DNA from: Paraburkholderia sp. PGU19
GTDB taxonomy: Bacteria > Pseudomonadota > Gammaproteobacteria > Burkholderiales > Burkholderiaceae
Length of the DNA: 64,000 bases
NCBI RefSeq assembly: GCF_013426915.1
Contig: NZ_AP023181.1
Coordinates: 1,860,001 to 1,924,000, forward strand
Reading direction: 5' to 3'
Shown here in pieces: positions 44,818 through 53,485 of the stretch; positions within the stretch are counted from its first letter, which is position 1; every line of letters begins with the position of its first letter. The notes under the pieces were generated by a model, which was not told where the DNA came from, searched no databases, and saw only the letters and a list, made by a program, of their open reading frames with translations. Both the position numbers and the translations under genes were made by a program.

Positions 44818-45948
44818 TCAGCCAAGGCGATACACGTTGCTCACCGTGCCCCGGAACAACGCTTCGCGCTCGCCTTGGCCCGCCTGCGCTGTCAATCGTT
44901 TGAATGCGTTCCAGCCGTTGCTGTATGGATACGAGCCCTTGTCGACCGGGAAGTTGCTCTCGAACATGCATCGATTCGCGCCGAACAGTTCGATGCAAGT
45001 GTGCATCCATGGCTTCCACGCTTCGGCGAGTTGCGTTGACGTCGGTGGCCGCTCCCCCTTCTCGAAGTCAAAGCCGTTGATCCGCATCCCCAGCCCGCCT
45101 ACCTTGACATAGACGTTAGGCAGTTGCGCCAGCTCACGCATGGATTGGGACCAGCTTTCGAACACCTCTTTCCGCTTATCCTCGTAGCTGGCAATCCGCA
45201 CGACACCGCCGCAATGATTGATGATGACGGGCACGTCGGGATAAGCCTTCGCAAGGTCGAACAACTCGGGAAGCTGCGGGAAAAAAAGCCACGCGTCATA
45301 CGACAGACCGAGTGGTCCCAATTGTGCCACGCCTGCGCGGTAGTCACGGTCGAGCAGCAGTCCGCGCGGTGCCGCCGAGACAGGATTCACCAGTGTCTGG
45401 TCAGAGTCCCACGTCACGAGATGCCGTACGCCTCTGAACCGGCCCTGTCCGGCCTGGAGATGCGCTTCGAGAACGTCGCGCACGGCAGCACCGCGACGAA
45501 GATCGGCATAGCCGACGATGCCCTTTGCGACCTGTGGCCTGCCGCCCTGCGTCGGCGCGGTTGCGGCTGTCACATATTCCACCTCGCCGACCGGCCTCAA
45601 TGCGTCGGGGCCCGACTGCCTGTAACGGGTGAGTGCCTGCATGTACACAGACGCCGTGATGTTATGCCCTGACTGTGCGTCGCGAAGGTACTCGTCGAGC
45701 AGGTAGGTCCAACCCGGGCGATCATAGAAATGATGATGCGCGTCGATGATCGGCATGTCCGGCTCGAGTGCCGTTTCCGTTCCCGAGGCGAGCCATTCGG
45801 ATCGAACGGGCAGATAGTTGCTGGTCGGATTCATGGGACGCGTCGTTTCGTTGGCGATTGCATGCGTGGCGATGACGGGGAGGGCGATCGATGCAGCGGC
45901 GGCACGAAGCAACTGGCGGCGCATCGGCGAATCAATCGTTGCTGTCAT
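44818..45948 (-). CDS. Tat-exported amidohydrolase (TIM-barrel, lactonase-like)
   Basis: A 376-residue protein. An N-terminal twin-arginine region (SPMRRQLLRAAAASIALPVI) suggests Tat export. The amidohydrolase_2 barrel begins with the metal motif MPIIDAHHHFYDRPGWTYLL and continues with RFRGVRHLVTWDSD, VPVIINHCGGVVRIASYEDK, YVKVGGLGMRINGFDFEKG and CMFESNFPVDKGSYPY, where His, Asp and Lys match lactonases such as fuconolactonase and 2-pyrone-4,6-dicarboxylate hydrolase. Its start overlaps the MFS gene stop by four bases. It is the last gene of the IclR-linked operon and may open a lactone before uptake. Confidence 0.85.
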   Translation of the reverse strand: MTATIDSPMRRQLLRAAAASIALPVIATHAIANETTRPMNPTSNYLPVRSEWLASGTETALEPDMPIIDAHHHFYDRPGWTYLLDEYLRDAQSGHNITASVYMQALTRYRQSGPDALRPVGEVEYVTAATAPTQGGRPQVAKGIVGYADLRRGAAVRDVLEAHLQAGQGRFRGVRHLVTWDSDQTLVNPVSAAPRGLLLDRDYRAGVAQLGPLGLSYDAWLFFPQLPELFDLAKAYPDVPVIINHCGGVVRIASYEDKRKEVFESWSQSMRELAQLPNVYVKVGGLGMRINGFDFEKGERPPTSTQLAEAWKPWMHTCIELFGANRCMFESNFPVDKGSYPYSNGWNAFKRLTAQAGQGEREALFRGTVSNVYRLG

Positions 45949-47249
45949 TGCTCCTCCCGATTGAAGGCATAAAGGGAGAGCGTCAGCAACGTCGTCAGTC
46001 CGAGCACGACGGCGAGACCCAACATCCCGGCCGTGTAGGTTCCAAAGCGGTCCTTCAGATAGCCAACCAGATACGGACCCGCGAAGCCGCCAAGTGCACC
46101 GATCGAATTGATCAGCGCGAGTCCGCCGGCGGCTGCCTGACCGGACAGGAATCGGGCCGGCAGCGTGTAGAAAATCGTGCGGCCGGCAATCGTTCCGATC
46201 AGGGCCAGCGTGATGCCCGTCATCGCGGGCAACAGTTGATCAAAGTATGTCGAGACACCGAGCGCGACCGCGCCAATCAGCAGACCCGCAGCAAGGTTTG
46301 CAATATGCCCGCCGCGACGATCGACCCGTTTCGCCCACCAGAGCAGCGCGATGGTGGCAAAGAAGTACGGCACGGCGGAGACCCAGCCGGTTTGCGTCAC
46401 GCTCATGCCGTGCGCTTTGAGCATCTGGGGCAACCAGATGCCGATGCCGTACGAGCCCATCGTGAAGCCAAACGAGATCATCGCGAGAACATAGACGCGC
46501 ACGTCCTTGAGCGCCGCGCGAAAATCCTTCTTTTTCTGACCGGATGAACCCTCGCGGTCAAATGCGCTTTGCAACGCGAGCCGCTCTTCCGGCGAAAGCC
46601 ATGTGGCATCGGCGGGCTTGTCCGCAAGCATTTTCAGCACGAGGTATCCGAGCACGCACGCCGGGAGACCTTCGACAATGAACATCCACTTCCAGCCTGC
46701 CAGACCGAGTAAGCCATCCATGTGAAGCAGCCACGACGACAACGGACCACCGACGAGTGAAGACAGTGGTGTCGAGACGGTGAACCATGCAAGGACACGC
46801 GTGCGGTAGCTGGCGGGGAACCAGACGGCAAGGAAGAATATGACGCCGGGAAAGAAGCCGGCTTCGCCGACTCCGAGCAGCAGACGGATCACATAGAAAC
46901 TGGTCGGTCCGGCGGCGAGCGCCGTGGCTGCGGCCAACAGCCCCCACGTGATCATGATGCGGGCCAGCCAGCGCCGCGCGCCGAAGCGGTATAGCGCGAG
47001 ATTGCTGGGCACCTCGCAGAGGCAATAGCCGGCAAACATGATCCCGGCTCCCCAGCCGAACTGCGTTGCAGTCAGCCCAAGGTCGCGGTTCATCGTCAGC
47101 GCCGCAAAGCCGACGCTGGTGCGGTCCAGATAGTTGAAAAAGTAGGCGAGTGCGAGCAGCGGGATAAAGCGCCATGCAGCTTTTCTGACCGCCTGCTGTT
47201 CGAGGCTGGCGGGGGTGTCAGCCGTCATGCTCGAGGAAATGGATGTCAT
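45945..47249 (-). CDS. MFS transporter, anion:cation symporter (ACS) family
   Basis: A 434-residue 12-helix transporter. ACS features are FIPLLALAYFFNYLDRTSVG, AGYCLCEVPSNLALYRFGAR and the loop WFPASYRTRVLAWFTVSTPL; a large cytosolic loop splits the halves (DREGSSGQKKKDFRAALKDV). Relatives import organic acids such as phthalate, tartrate or hexuronates with protons. The start at 47249 follows GGAGA. It is the third gene of the operon and should bring in the acid used by the CoA-transferase and lyase. Confidence 0.9.
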   Translation of the reverse strand: MTSISSSMTADTPASLEQQAVRKAAWRFIPLLALAYFFNYLDRTSVGFAALTMNRDLGLTATQFGWGAGIMFAGYCLCEVPSNLALYRFGARRWLARIMITWGLLAAATALAAGPTSFYVIRLLLGVGEAGFFPGVIFFLAVWFPASYRTRVLAWFTVSTPLSSLVGGPLSSWLLHMDGLLGLAGWKWMFIVEGLPACVLGYLVLKMLADKPADATWLSPEERLALQSAFDREGSSGQKKKDFRAALKDVRVYVLAMISFGFTMGSYGIGIWLPQMLKAHGMSVTQTGWVSAVPYFFATIALLWWAKRVDRRGGHIANLAAGLLIGAVALGVSTYFDQLLPAMTGITLALIGTIAGRTIFYTLPARFLSGQAAAGGLALINSIGALGGFAGPYLVGYLKDRFGTYTAGMLGLAVVLGLTTLLTLSLYAFNREEQ

Positions 47250-47339
47250 TGTCGTCTCCAGACAATTCACTGGCTGGGCCTGACCGCAAGGCGGTCGGCG
47301 CGGTGCTGTGTTTCTGCGGGATGGGTCCGCCGTCAGGCG

Positions 47340-48614
47340 TCAGGCGCTGGCAAGCTCATTGGGCGAAGGACTCGACGCGTCGCCCGACGGGCAGTTCTGG
47401 CATCCGACGACACCGGCATCGACCAGTTGTCTGAGTTCGTCGTCGGTATAGCCGAGCTGCGACAGCAGCGTCTGTGTATCCTGTCCGAGCGCGGGCGGCG
47501 CTGCGCGAAGGCGCAACCGCTCACCCGCCAACGTCAGCGGGAGCAATGCGGTGCGCGTGGAGACTGGCTCGCCCGCGCCACTTGCATCGGGCGGCAACGT
47601 CACTTCGGCGAGCCCGCCTGTCGCGAGCAGATGCGGATCGTCGAACAGGTCTTGCGGCTTGGTAATCGGCGCATAGGGCAAGCCGATACGTTCGAAAATG
47701 GCGCTGATCTCCGCCGCGCTGAACGCCTCCATGTGCTGGCGCAATCGCGGCAGCAACCAGTCACGGGCCTGGACCCGTTGATTGTTGGTGGCAATCCGTT
47801 CGTCCGACTTCAGTTCCGCAAGACCAAAGGCATCGCAGAACAAGGCCCATTGCGTGTCCGACACCACCGCCAGAAAAATCTGTTCGCCGTCCCTGACGGA
47901 AAAGACGTCGTACACAGCCCATGCAGATATACGGCTCGGCATCGGCGACGCAGCCTGACCCGTCACCGCGTACTGCATCATGTGCTGCGCGACGAGGAAT
48001 ACGTTGTTTTCGAACAGTGCACTCTGGACTTCCTGTCCCCTGCCTGTGCGCTCACGCTGCGCGAGTGCCGCCATCGCGCCGATAGCGCCGAACATGCCGC
48101 CCATGATGTCGTTGACACTGGTGCCGGCACGCAGCGGCCGTCCCTCTGGCCCCGTCATGTACGCAAGGCCGCCCATCATCTGCACGACTTCGTCGAGCGC
48201 GGTGCGATGGTCGTACGGACCGGGCAGAAAGCCCTTGTGCGAGACATAGATCAAACGCGGATTGAGCTTCGACAGCGCTGCATATCCGAGCCCGAGCCTG
48301 TCCATCGTGCCGCTCTTGAAGTTCTCGCTGAAGATGTCAGCGCTCGCGAGCAGCTTGTGGACGATTTCGATCCCGCGAGGATCTTTTACGTCTACGGCAA
48401 TGCTTTTCTTGTTGCGGTTGAACGTGCTGAAAAAGCCTGCCCCTGATCCACGCAGGGAACGCGTGCTGTCGCCTGCAATCGGCTCGATCTTGATCACTTC
48501 CGCGCCAAGGTCCGCCAGCACCATGCCGCAGGTCGGTCCCATCACCATGTGCGTCATTTCGATCACACGCACGCCGCTGTAGGGCAGGGATTGATTCGAT
48601 TGATTCGAACTCAT
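47340..48614 (-). CDS. CaiB/BaiF family CoA-transferase
   Basis: A 424-residue class III CoA-transferase. Family text: PYSGVRVIEMTHMVMGPTCG, DLGAEVIKIEPIAGDSTRSL, FFSTFNRNKKSIAVDVKDPR, DIFSENFKSGTMDRLGLGYA and YDHRTALDEVVQMMGGLAYM; the Asp of that last block lies near the expected catalytic position. It moves CoA between carboxylic acids through an aspartyl-anhydride. Its ATG overlaps the stop of the upstream lyase by four bases. Together they would activate and then cleave a branched dicarboxylic acid. Confidence 0.9.
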   Translation of the reverse strand: MSSNQSNQSLPYSGVRVIEMTHMVMGPTCGMVLADLGAEVIKIEPIAGDSTRSLRGSGAGFFSTFNRNKKSIAVDVKDPRGIEIVHKLLASADIFSENFKSGTMDRLGLGYAALSKLNPRLIYVSHKGFLPGPYDHRTALDEVVQMMGGLAYMTGPEGRPLRAGTSVNDIMGGMFGAIGAMAALAQRERTGRGQEVQSALFENNVFLVAQHMMQYAVTGQAASPMPSRISAWAVYDVFSVRDGEQIFLAVVSDTQWALFCDAFGLAELKSDERIATNNQRVQARDWLLPRLRQHMEAFSAAEISAIFERIGLPYAPITKPQDLFDDPHLLATGGLAEVTLPPDASGAGEPVSTRTALLPLTLAGERLRLRAAPPALGQDTQTLLSQLGYTDDELRQLVDAGVVGCQNCPSGDASSPSPNELASA

Positions 48615-49597
48615 TGCGCGACTCCCAGCAAACATCCTTCCGGTTGCGGCGCGCTCGGTGCACGCCCATCTGCGTAGCCGAATCCTTTCGGCACCCCCGC
48701 GTCCGGCACATGCCCGTACAACGCTTCACCCGGTAGTGCTTCGGCGAGAATTGCGCGGGCAGCGACGAGCGCGTCAATGTCGATACCTGTGTCGTAGCCC
48801 ATTGCTTCGAGCAGGAAGGCAAGGTCTTCCGTAACGATGTTGCCGGTCGCACCAGGCGCGTAGGGACAGCCGCCCAGACCCGCCTGGCTCGCGTCGATCG
48901 TTGTCACGCCGGCATCGAGCGCAGCGACGACGTTGGCCAGTCCCTGACCGCGTGTGTTGTGGAAGTGGGCGCCGCCTGCCTTGGCGCCAAGTTCGGTCTG
49001 CAAGCGCCGGAACAGACGGCGGACCTGCGTGGGGTTTGCATAGCCGCTGGTATCGGACAGGCCCACTTCGTCCACACCGCATGCGGCCATCGCGACACAC
49101 ATCCGCATCGTCTGGTCGTCGTTCACCGCGCCTGCGATCGTGCAACCGAACGCGACAGAGACGCCCGCTTCGATCTGCACACCGGGGAACTGCGCGTCGC
49201 GAAGGGCGACGATCTCGCGCACCTCTTCGATCATCTGCGCGGTCGTCTTGCGGATGTTGGCCATCGAATGCTCGTCGGTCACTGACACCGGCAACGTGAG
49301 CTTATGCACACCGGCTTCGAAGGCGCTTTGCGATCCGCGAAGGTTTGGCGCCAGCACGGCGACGTGAAGGCCGGGGATCGTCAGCGCATGAGCCACGACT
49401 TCGCGAATGTCGGCCATCTGGGGAAGCAGTTTTGGCGGCACGAAAGAGCCGACCTCGATCTCCTTCAGCCCCGTGGCGGCCAGCGCGGAAATCCAGCGAA
49501 GCTTCGCTGCCGTCGGCATCACGCGTCTGATGCTCTGGAGGCCGTCGCGTGGGCCCACTTCGCTGACGAGGACCGAGGGCGCGGGGGAAGTGTTCAA
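48611..49597 (-). CDS. HMG-CoA lyase family enzyme
   Basis: A 328-residue TIM-barrel lyase of the DRE family. DRE motif: VSEVGPRDGLQSIRRVMPTA; metal and catalytic positions SDTSGYANPTQVRRLF, HFHNTRGQGLANVVAALDAG and the conserved loop Cys in ASQAGLGGCPYAPGATGN. It cleaves 3-hydroxy-3-methylglutaryl-CoA or a related acyl-CoA such as citramalyl-CoA into acetyl-CoA and a keto acid. First gene of the operon; its promoter contains the two IclR-type dyads. GGAG precedes the start. Confidence 0.92.
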   Translation of the reverse strand: MNTSPAPSVLVSEVGPRDGLQSIRRVMPTAAKLRWISALAATGLKEIEVGSFVPPKLLPQMADIREVVAHALTIPGLHVAVLAPNLRGSQSAFEAGVHKLTLPVSVTDEHSMANIRKTTAQMIEEVREIVALRDAQFPGVQIEAGVSVAFGCTIAGAVNDDQTMRMCVAMAACGVDEVGLSDTSGYANPTQVRRLFRRLQTELGAKAGGAHFHNTRGQGLANVVAALDAGVTTIDASQAGLGGCPYAPGATGNIVTEDLAFLLEAMGYDTGIDIDALVAARAILAEALPGEALYGHVPDAGVPKGFGYADGRAPSAPQPEGCLLGVAQ

Positions 49598-49635
49598 GAT
49601 GAACTCCTTTCGAGTGTTCTATTAGACGGAATGAT

Positions 49636-49652
49636 GTTCTGTCAAATAGAAC
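49636..49652. promoter_or_regulatory. IclR operator copy 1 (GTTCT-N7-AGAAC)
   Basis: GTTCTGTCAAATAGAAC, a 17-bp dyad 39 bases upstream of the lyase start. A related but imperfect block starts at 49616 (GTTCTATTAGACGGAAT), so up to three sites are arrayed here. Confidence 0.7.
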
Positions 49653-49719
49653 TATAGGAGCAAAAACAGGGCAATTTAAGGTGGGTAAACCCGAAATTTT
49701 GGAGATTTCTGAAACTTGC

Positions 49720-49736
49720 GTTCTACGTGATAGAAC
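49720..49736. promoter_or_regulatory. IclR operator copy 2 (GTTCTA-N5-TAGAAC)
   Basis: GTTCTACGTGATAGAAC, the same 17-bp length and outer arms as copy 1, centred 84 bases (eight helical turns) from it. It lies 44 bases before the IclR GTG start. Confidence 0.7.
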
Positions 49737-49779
49737 GATACAGTCGGATTTAACGCAAAGATCTGATAAGGAAACGGCC

Positions 49780-50568
49780 GTGCCCAGCGAAATGCAGGAA
49801 GCGTCATCTTCGGAGGCCGTCGCCCCAAACGATGGCTCCAGCGGTGTGGCGGTACTCGATCGTGCGTTCGCGATTCTCAACGCCTTCGGGCCGACCGATG
49901 ACCGGTTGTCGCTCGCGGAACTCTCGCGTCGTACCGATCTTTACAAGAGCACGATACTGCGTCTGCTTGGTGCACTGGAGCATGGCGGATTCATCCGGAG
50001 ACTGAGCGACGGACAGTACGCGATTGGACCGCAGCCATTGCGGCTCGCGGCGCTCTATCAGCGCTCGTATCAGGTGGGACCGGTTATCGAGCCGATTCTT
50101 CAGCAACTGAGCCGGGACCTCGGGGAGACCGCGTCCTTATATGTGCGGCAGGGCGACCGGAGACTGGTGCTGTTCCGTGTCGAACCTGCGCGTGCGGTGC
50201 GCGTGTCGATTCGCGTCGGTGAAGAGTTTCCGATCGACAAGGGGGCGTCGGGCAAAGTTCTGCTGGCGTTCACGGATACACTCGATTCACGTTGGGACGA
50301 GGTACGTGAGCGGTTGTGGGCTGTCTCGCACGGTGAGCGCGATCCTGAAACGGCGTCGGTGTCTGTGCCGGTTTTTGGGGCATCGGGAGAACTGGTGGGA
50401 GCGCTGGCGTTGTCTGGGCCTAAAGCGCGATTTGACATGGCGTCGACCATTACCGGTGCGCTGGTCGCGTTGCTGGAATGCGCTAAGCGCGCGACAGTGG
50501 CGCTGGGTGGCATGGGTTCACGGTTCGATGCGACGATCGAGAAGACTGCTCGGGAAGGGGGGGCGTAG
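49780..50568 (+). CDS. IclR family transcriptional regulator
   Basis: A 262-residue regulator. The N-terminal winged helix is GVAVLDRAFAILNAFGPTDD, LAELSRRTDLYKSTILRLLG and GQYAIGPQPLRLAALY; the C-terminal effector domain is intact (TASLYVRQGDRRLVLFRVEP, PIDKGASGKVLLAF, ASVSVPVFGASGELVGALAL). The GTG at 49780 is chosen because AAGGAA is well spaced; ATG 49792 is an alternative, and an upstream GTG at 49681 would place the operator inside the gene. It should control the divergent lyase/CoA-transferase/MFS/amidohydrolase operon and itself. Confidence 0.9.
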   Translation: MPSEMQEASSSEAVAPNDGSSGVAVLDRAFAILNAFGPTDDRLSLAELSRRTDLYKSTILRLLGALEHGGFIRRLSDGQYAIGPQPLRLAALYQRSYQVGPVIEPILQQLSRDLGETASLYVRQGDRRLVLFRVEPARAVRVSIRVGEEFPIDKGASGKVLLAFTDTLDSRWDEVRERLWAVSHGERDPETASVSVPVFGASGELVGALALSGPKARFDMASTITGALVALLECAKRATVALGGMGSRFDATIEKTAREGGA

Positions 50569-50676
50569 AGCGGGGATCGGGCTCTTTTGCTGGCATGCGC
50601 GTTGTGGTTTTGTGGCGCGGCCGGTTTGGTTTTTTGGGATTTTTGCTGGCATTCGCGATTTGTTAGCGTGCTTCAT

Positions 50677-51278
50677 GCGTCGCCCCTGTGCGGGGCGGCA
50701 CCTACTTTTCTTTGCCGCCGCAAAGAAAAGTAGGCAAAAGAAAGCGGCTCACACCGCCAATCCTTGTTCCTGCCTGAGGGCCCCCAACGGGTCTTACGCT
50801 TCACACGGCAATCACGTGACCCATGTTCGTTGCCAACGCTCTTGCGGTGCGCCTCACCCGTTTCACGTACCCGCGCTGCATCATGCCGTGCCGGACATTC
50901 CACGGCCGCCCAGGTAGCAAACTGTGTGTCGGCCCTTTGTGCTCCACACGCCTCACTCCGGACCGATAACGCACGCGCTCCACCGTGTAAGAGCGCCATG
51001 CTATACGCCGCGACAACCTGCACACAGTTTGCCACCTGGGCGGCACATACCAGTCGCTGCCGCTTGCCCGGGTACGGGCATTCGAAGCGGGTGAGGCGTT
51101 CATTCGAAGCGCTGGTAACGAGCACCGGCCAGAGCACTGCCGTGTGGAGTGTGGGGACGTTGAGGGCCCGTGGATAAGAACACGGGCTGGCGGTGTTAGC
51201 CGCTTTCTTTTGCCTACTTTTCTTTGCGGCGGCGCGGCGGCAAAGAAAAGTAGGTGCCGCCCCGCACAGGGGCGACGC
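50677..51278. repeat. Nested fold-back element with 45-bp perfect outer inverted repeats
   Basis: The left arm 50677-50721 and right arm 51234-51278 are perfect complements over 45 bases; the match continues inward, nearly perfect, to about 50760 on the left and 51187 on the right. Each end carries its own hairpin (CCTACTTTTCTTTGC / GCAAAGAAAAGTAGG: 50701-50734 with a CGCC loop, 51213-51254 with a longer GC loop). Inside, 50906-50928 and 51021-51043 are complementary at 22 of 23 bases, and blocks near 50830-50870 and 51080-51120 also pair. There is no transposase; the frames within are repeats, not genes. It resembles a MITE or structured intergenic repeat, and I recall similar blocks as frequent in Burkholderia-group genomes. 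Confidence 0.85.
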
Positions 51279-51497
51279 TTGAAGCACGAAGGCATAACGC
51301 GGATGCCAGCGCAAAAGGCAAACGCACACGGGCGAAGCATGAGGCACGAAGGCATAGCGCGGATGCCAGCGCAAAAAGGCAAACGCACACGGGCGACGCC
51401 TGAAGCACGAAGACATAGCGCGGATGCCACCGCAAAAAACCAGAACAACCAAAACCGACCGCGCCGCGAAGGCATAACCCGGATGCAGACAAAATCC
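51273..51497. repeat. Tandem ~60-bp repeats beside the fold-back element
   Basis: Three direct units (51273-51332, 51333-51393, 51394-about 51460) and a partial fourth (to 51497) share the core GAAGCACGAAGGCATA and CGGATGCCAGCGCAAAA. Related text in inverted orientation lies left of the element (50580-50676), with GCTGGCATTCGCG as its core. The units therefore flank both ends facing outward. The open frames here arise from the repeats. Confidence 0.75.
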
Positions 51498-51520
51498 AAA
51501 GCAAACTTAGCCGGCACACA

Positions 51521-52354
51521 CTAGCCGTCAGTCGATCGACTGACCCCCTCCCACGCGTCGATTTCGCCGCCGATGACCGAGAGTTTCTCGCGCACAAGAC
51601 CGAGCGCATCACTCCCCAGAAGCAGATGCGCCGGCGGATTTTCACTCGCGATCACGGACAGCATCGCGCGCGCCGCCTTCACAGGATCACCCAACTGCTT
51701 GCCGCTTTTTTCCTCGCGGGCTTTTCTGATCGGATCGAAGAGTGGGTCATAGTCCGGGATCGAACGCGGCGTCCGGATCATCGAGCGGCCAGCCCAATCG
51801 GTCCGAAACGATCCCGGCGCGACAGCGGTGACGAAGATGCCCAAGGCACGGACTTCCTTGCCGAGCGCCTCGGAGATGCCTTCCAGCGCGAACTTGCTGC
51901 CGCAGTAGTAGGTGATGCCGGGCATCGTGATGTGGCCGCCCATCGACGTGATGTTGAGAATGTGGCCGCGCCGCCGTTTGCGCATAGCTGGGATCACGGC
52001 CTTCATCATCGCGACGGCGCCGAACACGTTCACGTCGAACTGCCGGCGCATCTCGTCCAGCGACGATTCCTCCATCACGCCCTCGTGACCATACCCGGCG
52101 TTGTTCACAAGTACGTCGATCGGCCCGACAGTCGCCTCGATTTCGGCGACGACACCGTCGATCGCTTCAAAGTCGGTTACATCGAGCACTTGGCCCACCG
52201 CTTGACCTGGAGCCAGTGCTTCGAACGCGTTCCTTGCCTGTTCGCTTCGGACAGTACCGATCACGCGGTGACCTGCGGCAAGCGCTTCTTCGGCCAGCGC
52301 GCGTCCGAAGCCGCTGCTGACACCGGTAATGAGAAGGGTTTTGACGGCTGACAT
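51521..52354 (-). CDS. Short-chain dehydrogenase/reductase (SDR)
   Basis: A 277-residue classical SDR. Cofactor loop TLLITGVSSGFGRALAEEAL, NNAGYGHEGV, catalytic Ser in ILNITSMGGHITMPG and YxxxK in ITYYCGSKFALEGISEAL. The TGVSSGFG pattern is that of oxidoreductases of the SDR family near retinol-dehydrogenase-like proteins that prefer NADP(H). The start at 52354 follows GAGG. It is divergent from an AraC gene, which is probably its activator. Substrate unknown. Confidence 0.92.
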   Translation of the reverse strand: MSAVKTLLITGVSSGFGRALAEEALAAGHRVIGTVRSEQARNAFEALAPGQAVGQVLDVTDFEAIDGVVAEIEATVGPIDVLVNNAGYGHEGVMEESSLDEMRRQFDVNVFGAVAMMKAVIPAMRKRRRGHILNITSMGGHITMPGITYYCGSKFALEGISEALGKEVRALGIFVTAVAPGSFRTDWAGRSMIRTPRSIPDYDPLFDPIRKAREEKSGKQLGDPVKAARAMLSVIASENPPAHLLLGSDALGLVREKLSVIGGEIDAWEGVSRSTDG

Positions 52355-52462
52355 GCGAACCTCGAAAGAAAAGAGAGACGACTGCATAATATTCTTTCGC
52401 ACCCGTGCAATTCAGGTCTTATAGTCTCGACTTATTGCCTATTCCTATGACGGCGGTGAAGC

Positions 52463-53404
52463 GTGGTCAGAAAGTTCGACGGGCAGCAATCTATGGTGGC
52501 GTTGTTGAAAGCGCTCGCGCCCAATGAGGGATACAACCTCACGGCGTTGCCGGATGTGCGCATCCTGCGTTCGGATCGCGCGTTGTCCCGCACGCCCGTT
52601 CTCTATGACCCCGGCATTGTGATTGTTTGTCAGGGGACCAAGCGAGGCTATTTCGGCGATCAGGTCTATGTGTACGACGAGCAGCAGTATCTCGCTGTCG
52701 CCGTACCGGTGCCGTTCACGATGGAAACCGACGCTACGCCGCAACGCCCGCTGCTGGCCATCTACCTGCATCTGGATTTTGCTGTGGCGGCCGAACTGAT
52801 GCTGGAGATCGACCGTCATCATGCTCCCGTTCAGGCGTGCCCGCCGCAAAGCATGATGTCCAGTCCGATGGACCCCGCACTTCGAAATTCCGTGTTGCGG
52901 TTTCTGGAAGCGATGAGCCGGACGCTCGACGCGTCCATCCTCGGTCCGGCGTTGAAGCGCGAACTGTATTTCCGCGTACTGACGGGCGCGCAAGGCAACG
53001 CGATGCGCGCGGCGTTGGCGATGCAGGGGCAGTTCGGCAAGATCGGCAAGGCGTTGCGCCGCATCCACGCGACCTATGCGCAGCCGCTCGATGTCTCGCA
53101 GCTTGCGAGCGATGCGGGTATGAGCGTGCCGACATTCCACAGCCACTTCAAGGCGATCACGCAAACATCACCCATGCAATATGTGAAATCGGCGCGCTTG
53201 CACCAGGCGAGACTGTTGATGCTGCGTCAGGGCATCACTGCCGAAGCGGCGTGTCACGCTGTGGGCTACACGAGCGCGTCGCAGTTCAATCGCGAATTCA
53301 AGCGGCTATTTGGCTCGACGCCCGCAGCGGAGACGAAGCGCATGCGCGAGACGTTCTCGATGCCGCCAGCGTTTGCCGATTCGGATTACGTGTCGTCGCA
53401 CTGA
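52463..53404 (+). CDS. AraC family transcriptional regulator (AraC_N type)
   Basis: A 313-residue regulator. The N-terminal AraC_N domain (about 15-165: EGYNLTALPDVRILRSDRAL, GIVIVCQGTKRGYFGDQVYV, QQYLAVAVPVPFTMETDATP) binds an unknown effector; two helix-turn-helix motifs follow (LDVSQLASDAGMSVPTFHSH and GITAEAACHAVGYTSASQFN). The start is set at GTG 52463; ATG 52493 is possible. This subfamily commonly activates a divergent SDR or aldo/keto reductase, as in the arrangement here. Confidence 0.9.
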   Translation: MVRKFDGQQSMVALLKALAPNEGYNLTALPDVRILRSDRALSRTPVLYDPGIVIVCQGTKRGYFGDQVYVYDEQQYLAVAVPVPFTMETDATPQRPLLAIYLHLDFAVAAELMLEIDRHHAPVQACPPQSMMSSPMDPALRNSVLRFLEAMSRTLDASILGPALKRELYFRVLTGAQGNAMRAALAMQGQFGKIGKALRRIHATYAQPLDVSQLASDAGMSVPTFHSHFKAITQTSPMQYVKSARLHQARLLMLRQGITAEAACHAVGYTSASQFNREFKRLFGSTPAAETKRMRETFSMPPAFADSDYVSSH

Positions 53405-53412
53405 CGTACCCG

Positions 53413-53448
53413 AAAAAAACGACCGCATCCTTCCGGCTTGCGGTCGTT
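53413..53448 (-). terminator. Intrinsic terminator of the transketolase operon
   Basis: AACGACCGCA (53418-53427) pairs perfectly with TGCGGTCGTT (53439-53448). On the minus strand the stem is followed by seven T residues (53419-53413), giving a classical terminator 38 bases after the stop at 53486. Confidence 0.85.
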
Positions 53449-53485
53449 CGATCATGCCACTATGGCTCGATTGGAATTCGAGCTG

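Noticed and set aside
51273..51497. Possible CRISPR array
   Set aside because: Units are long (about 60 bp), directly adjacent without unique spacers, and no cas genes are present.
50673..51645. Several 130-260 codon frames over the fold-back element (both strands)
   Set aside because: Their products consist of repeated peptides created by the inverted and tandem DNA repeats, with no ribosome site or family match.
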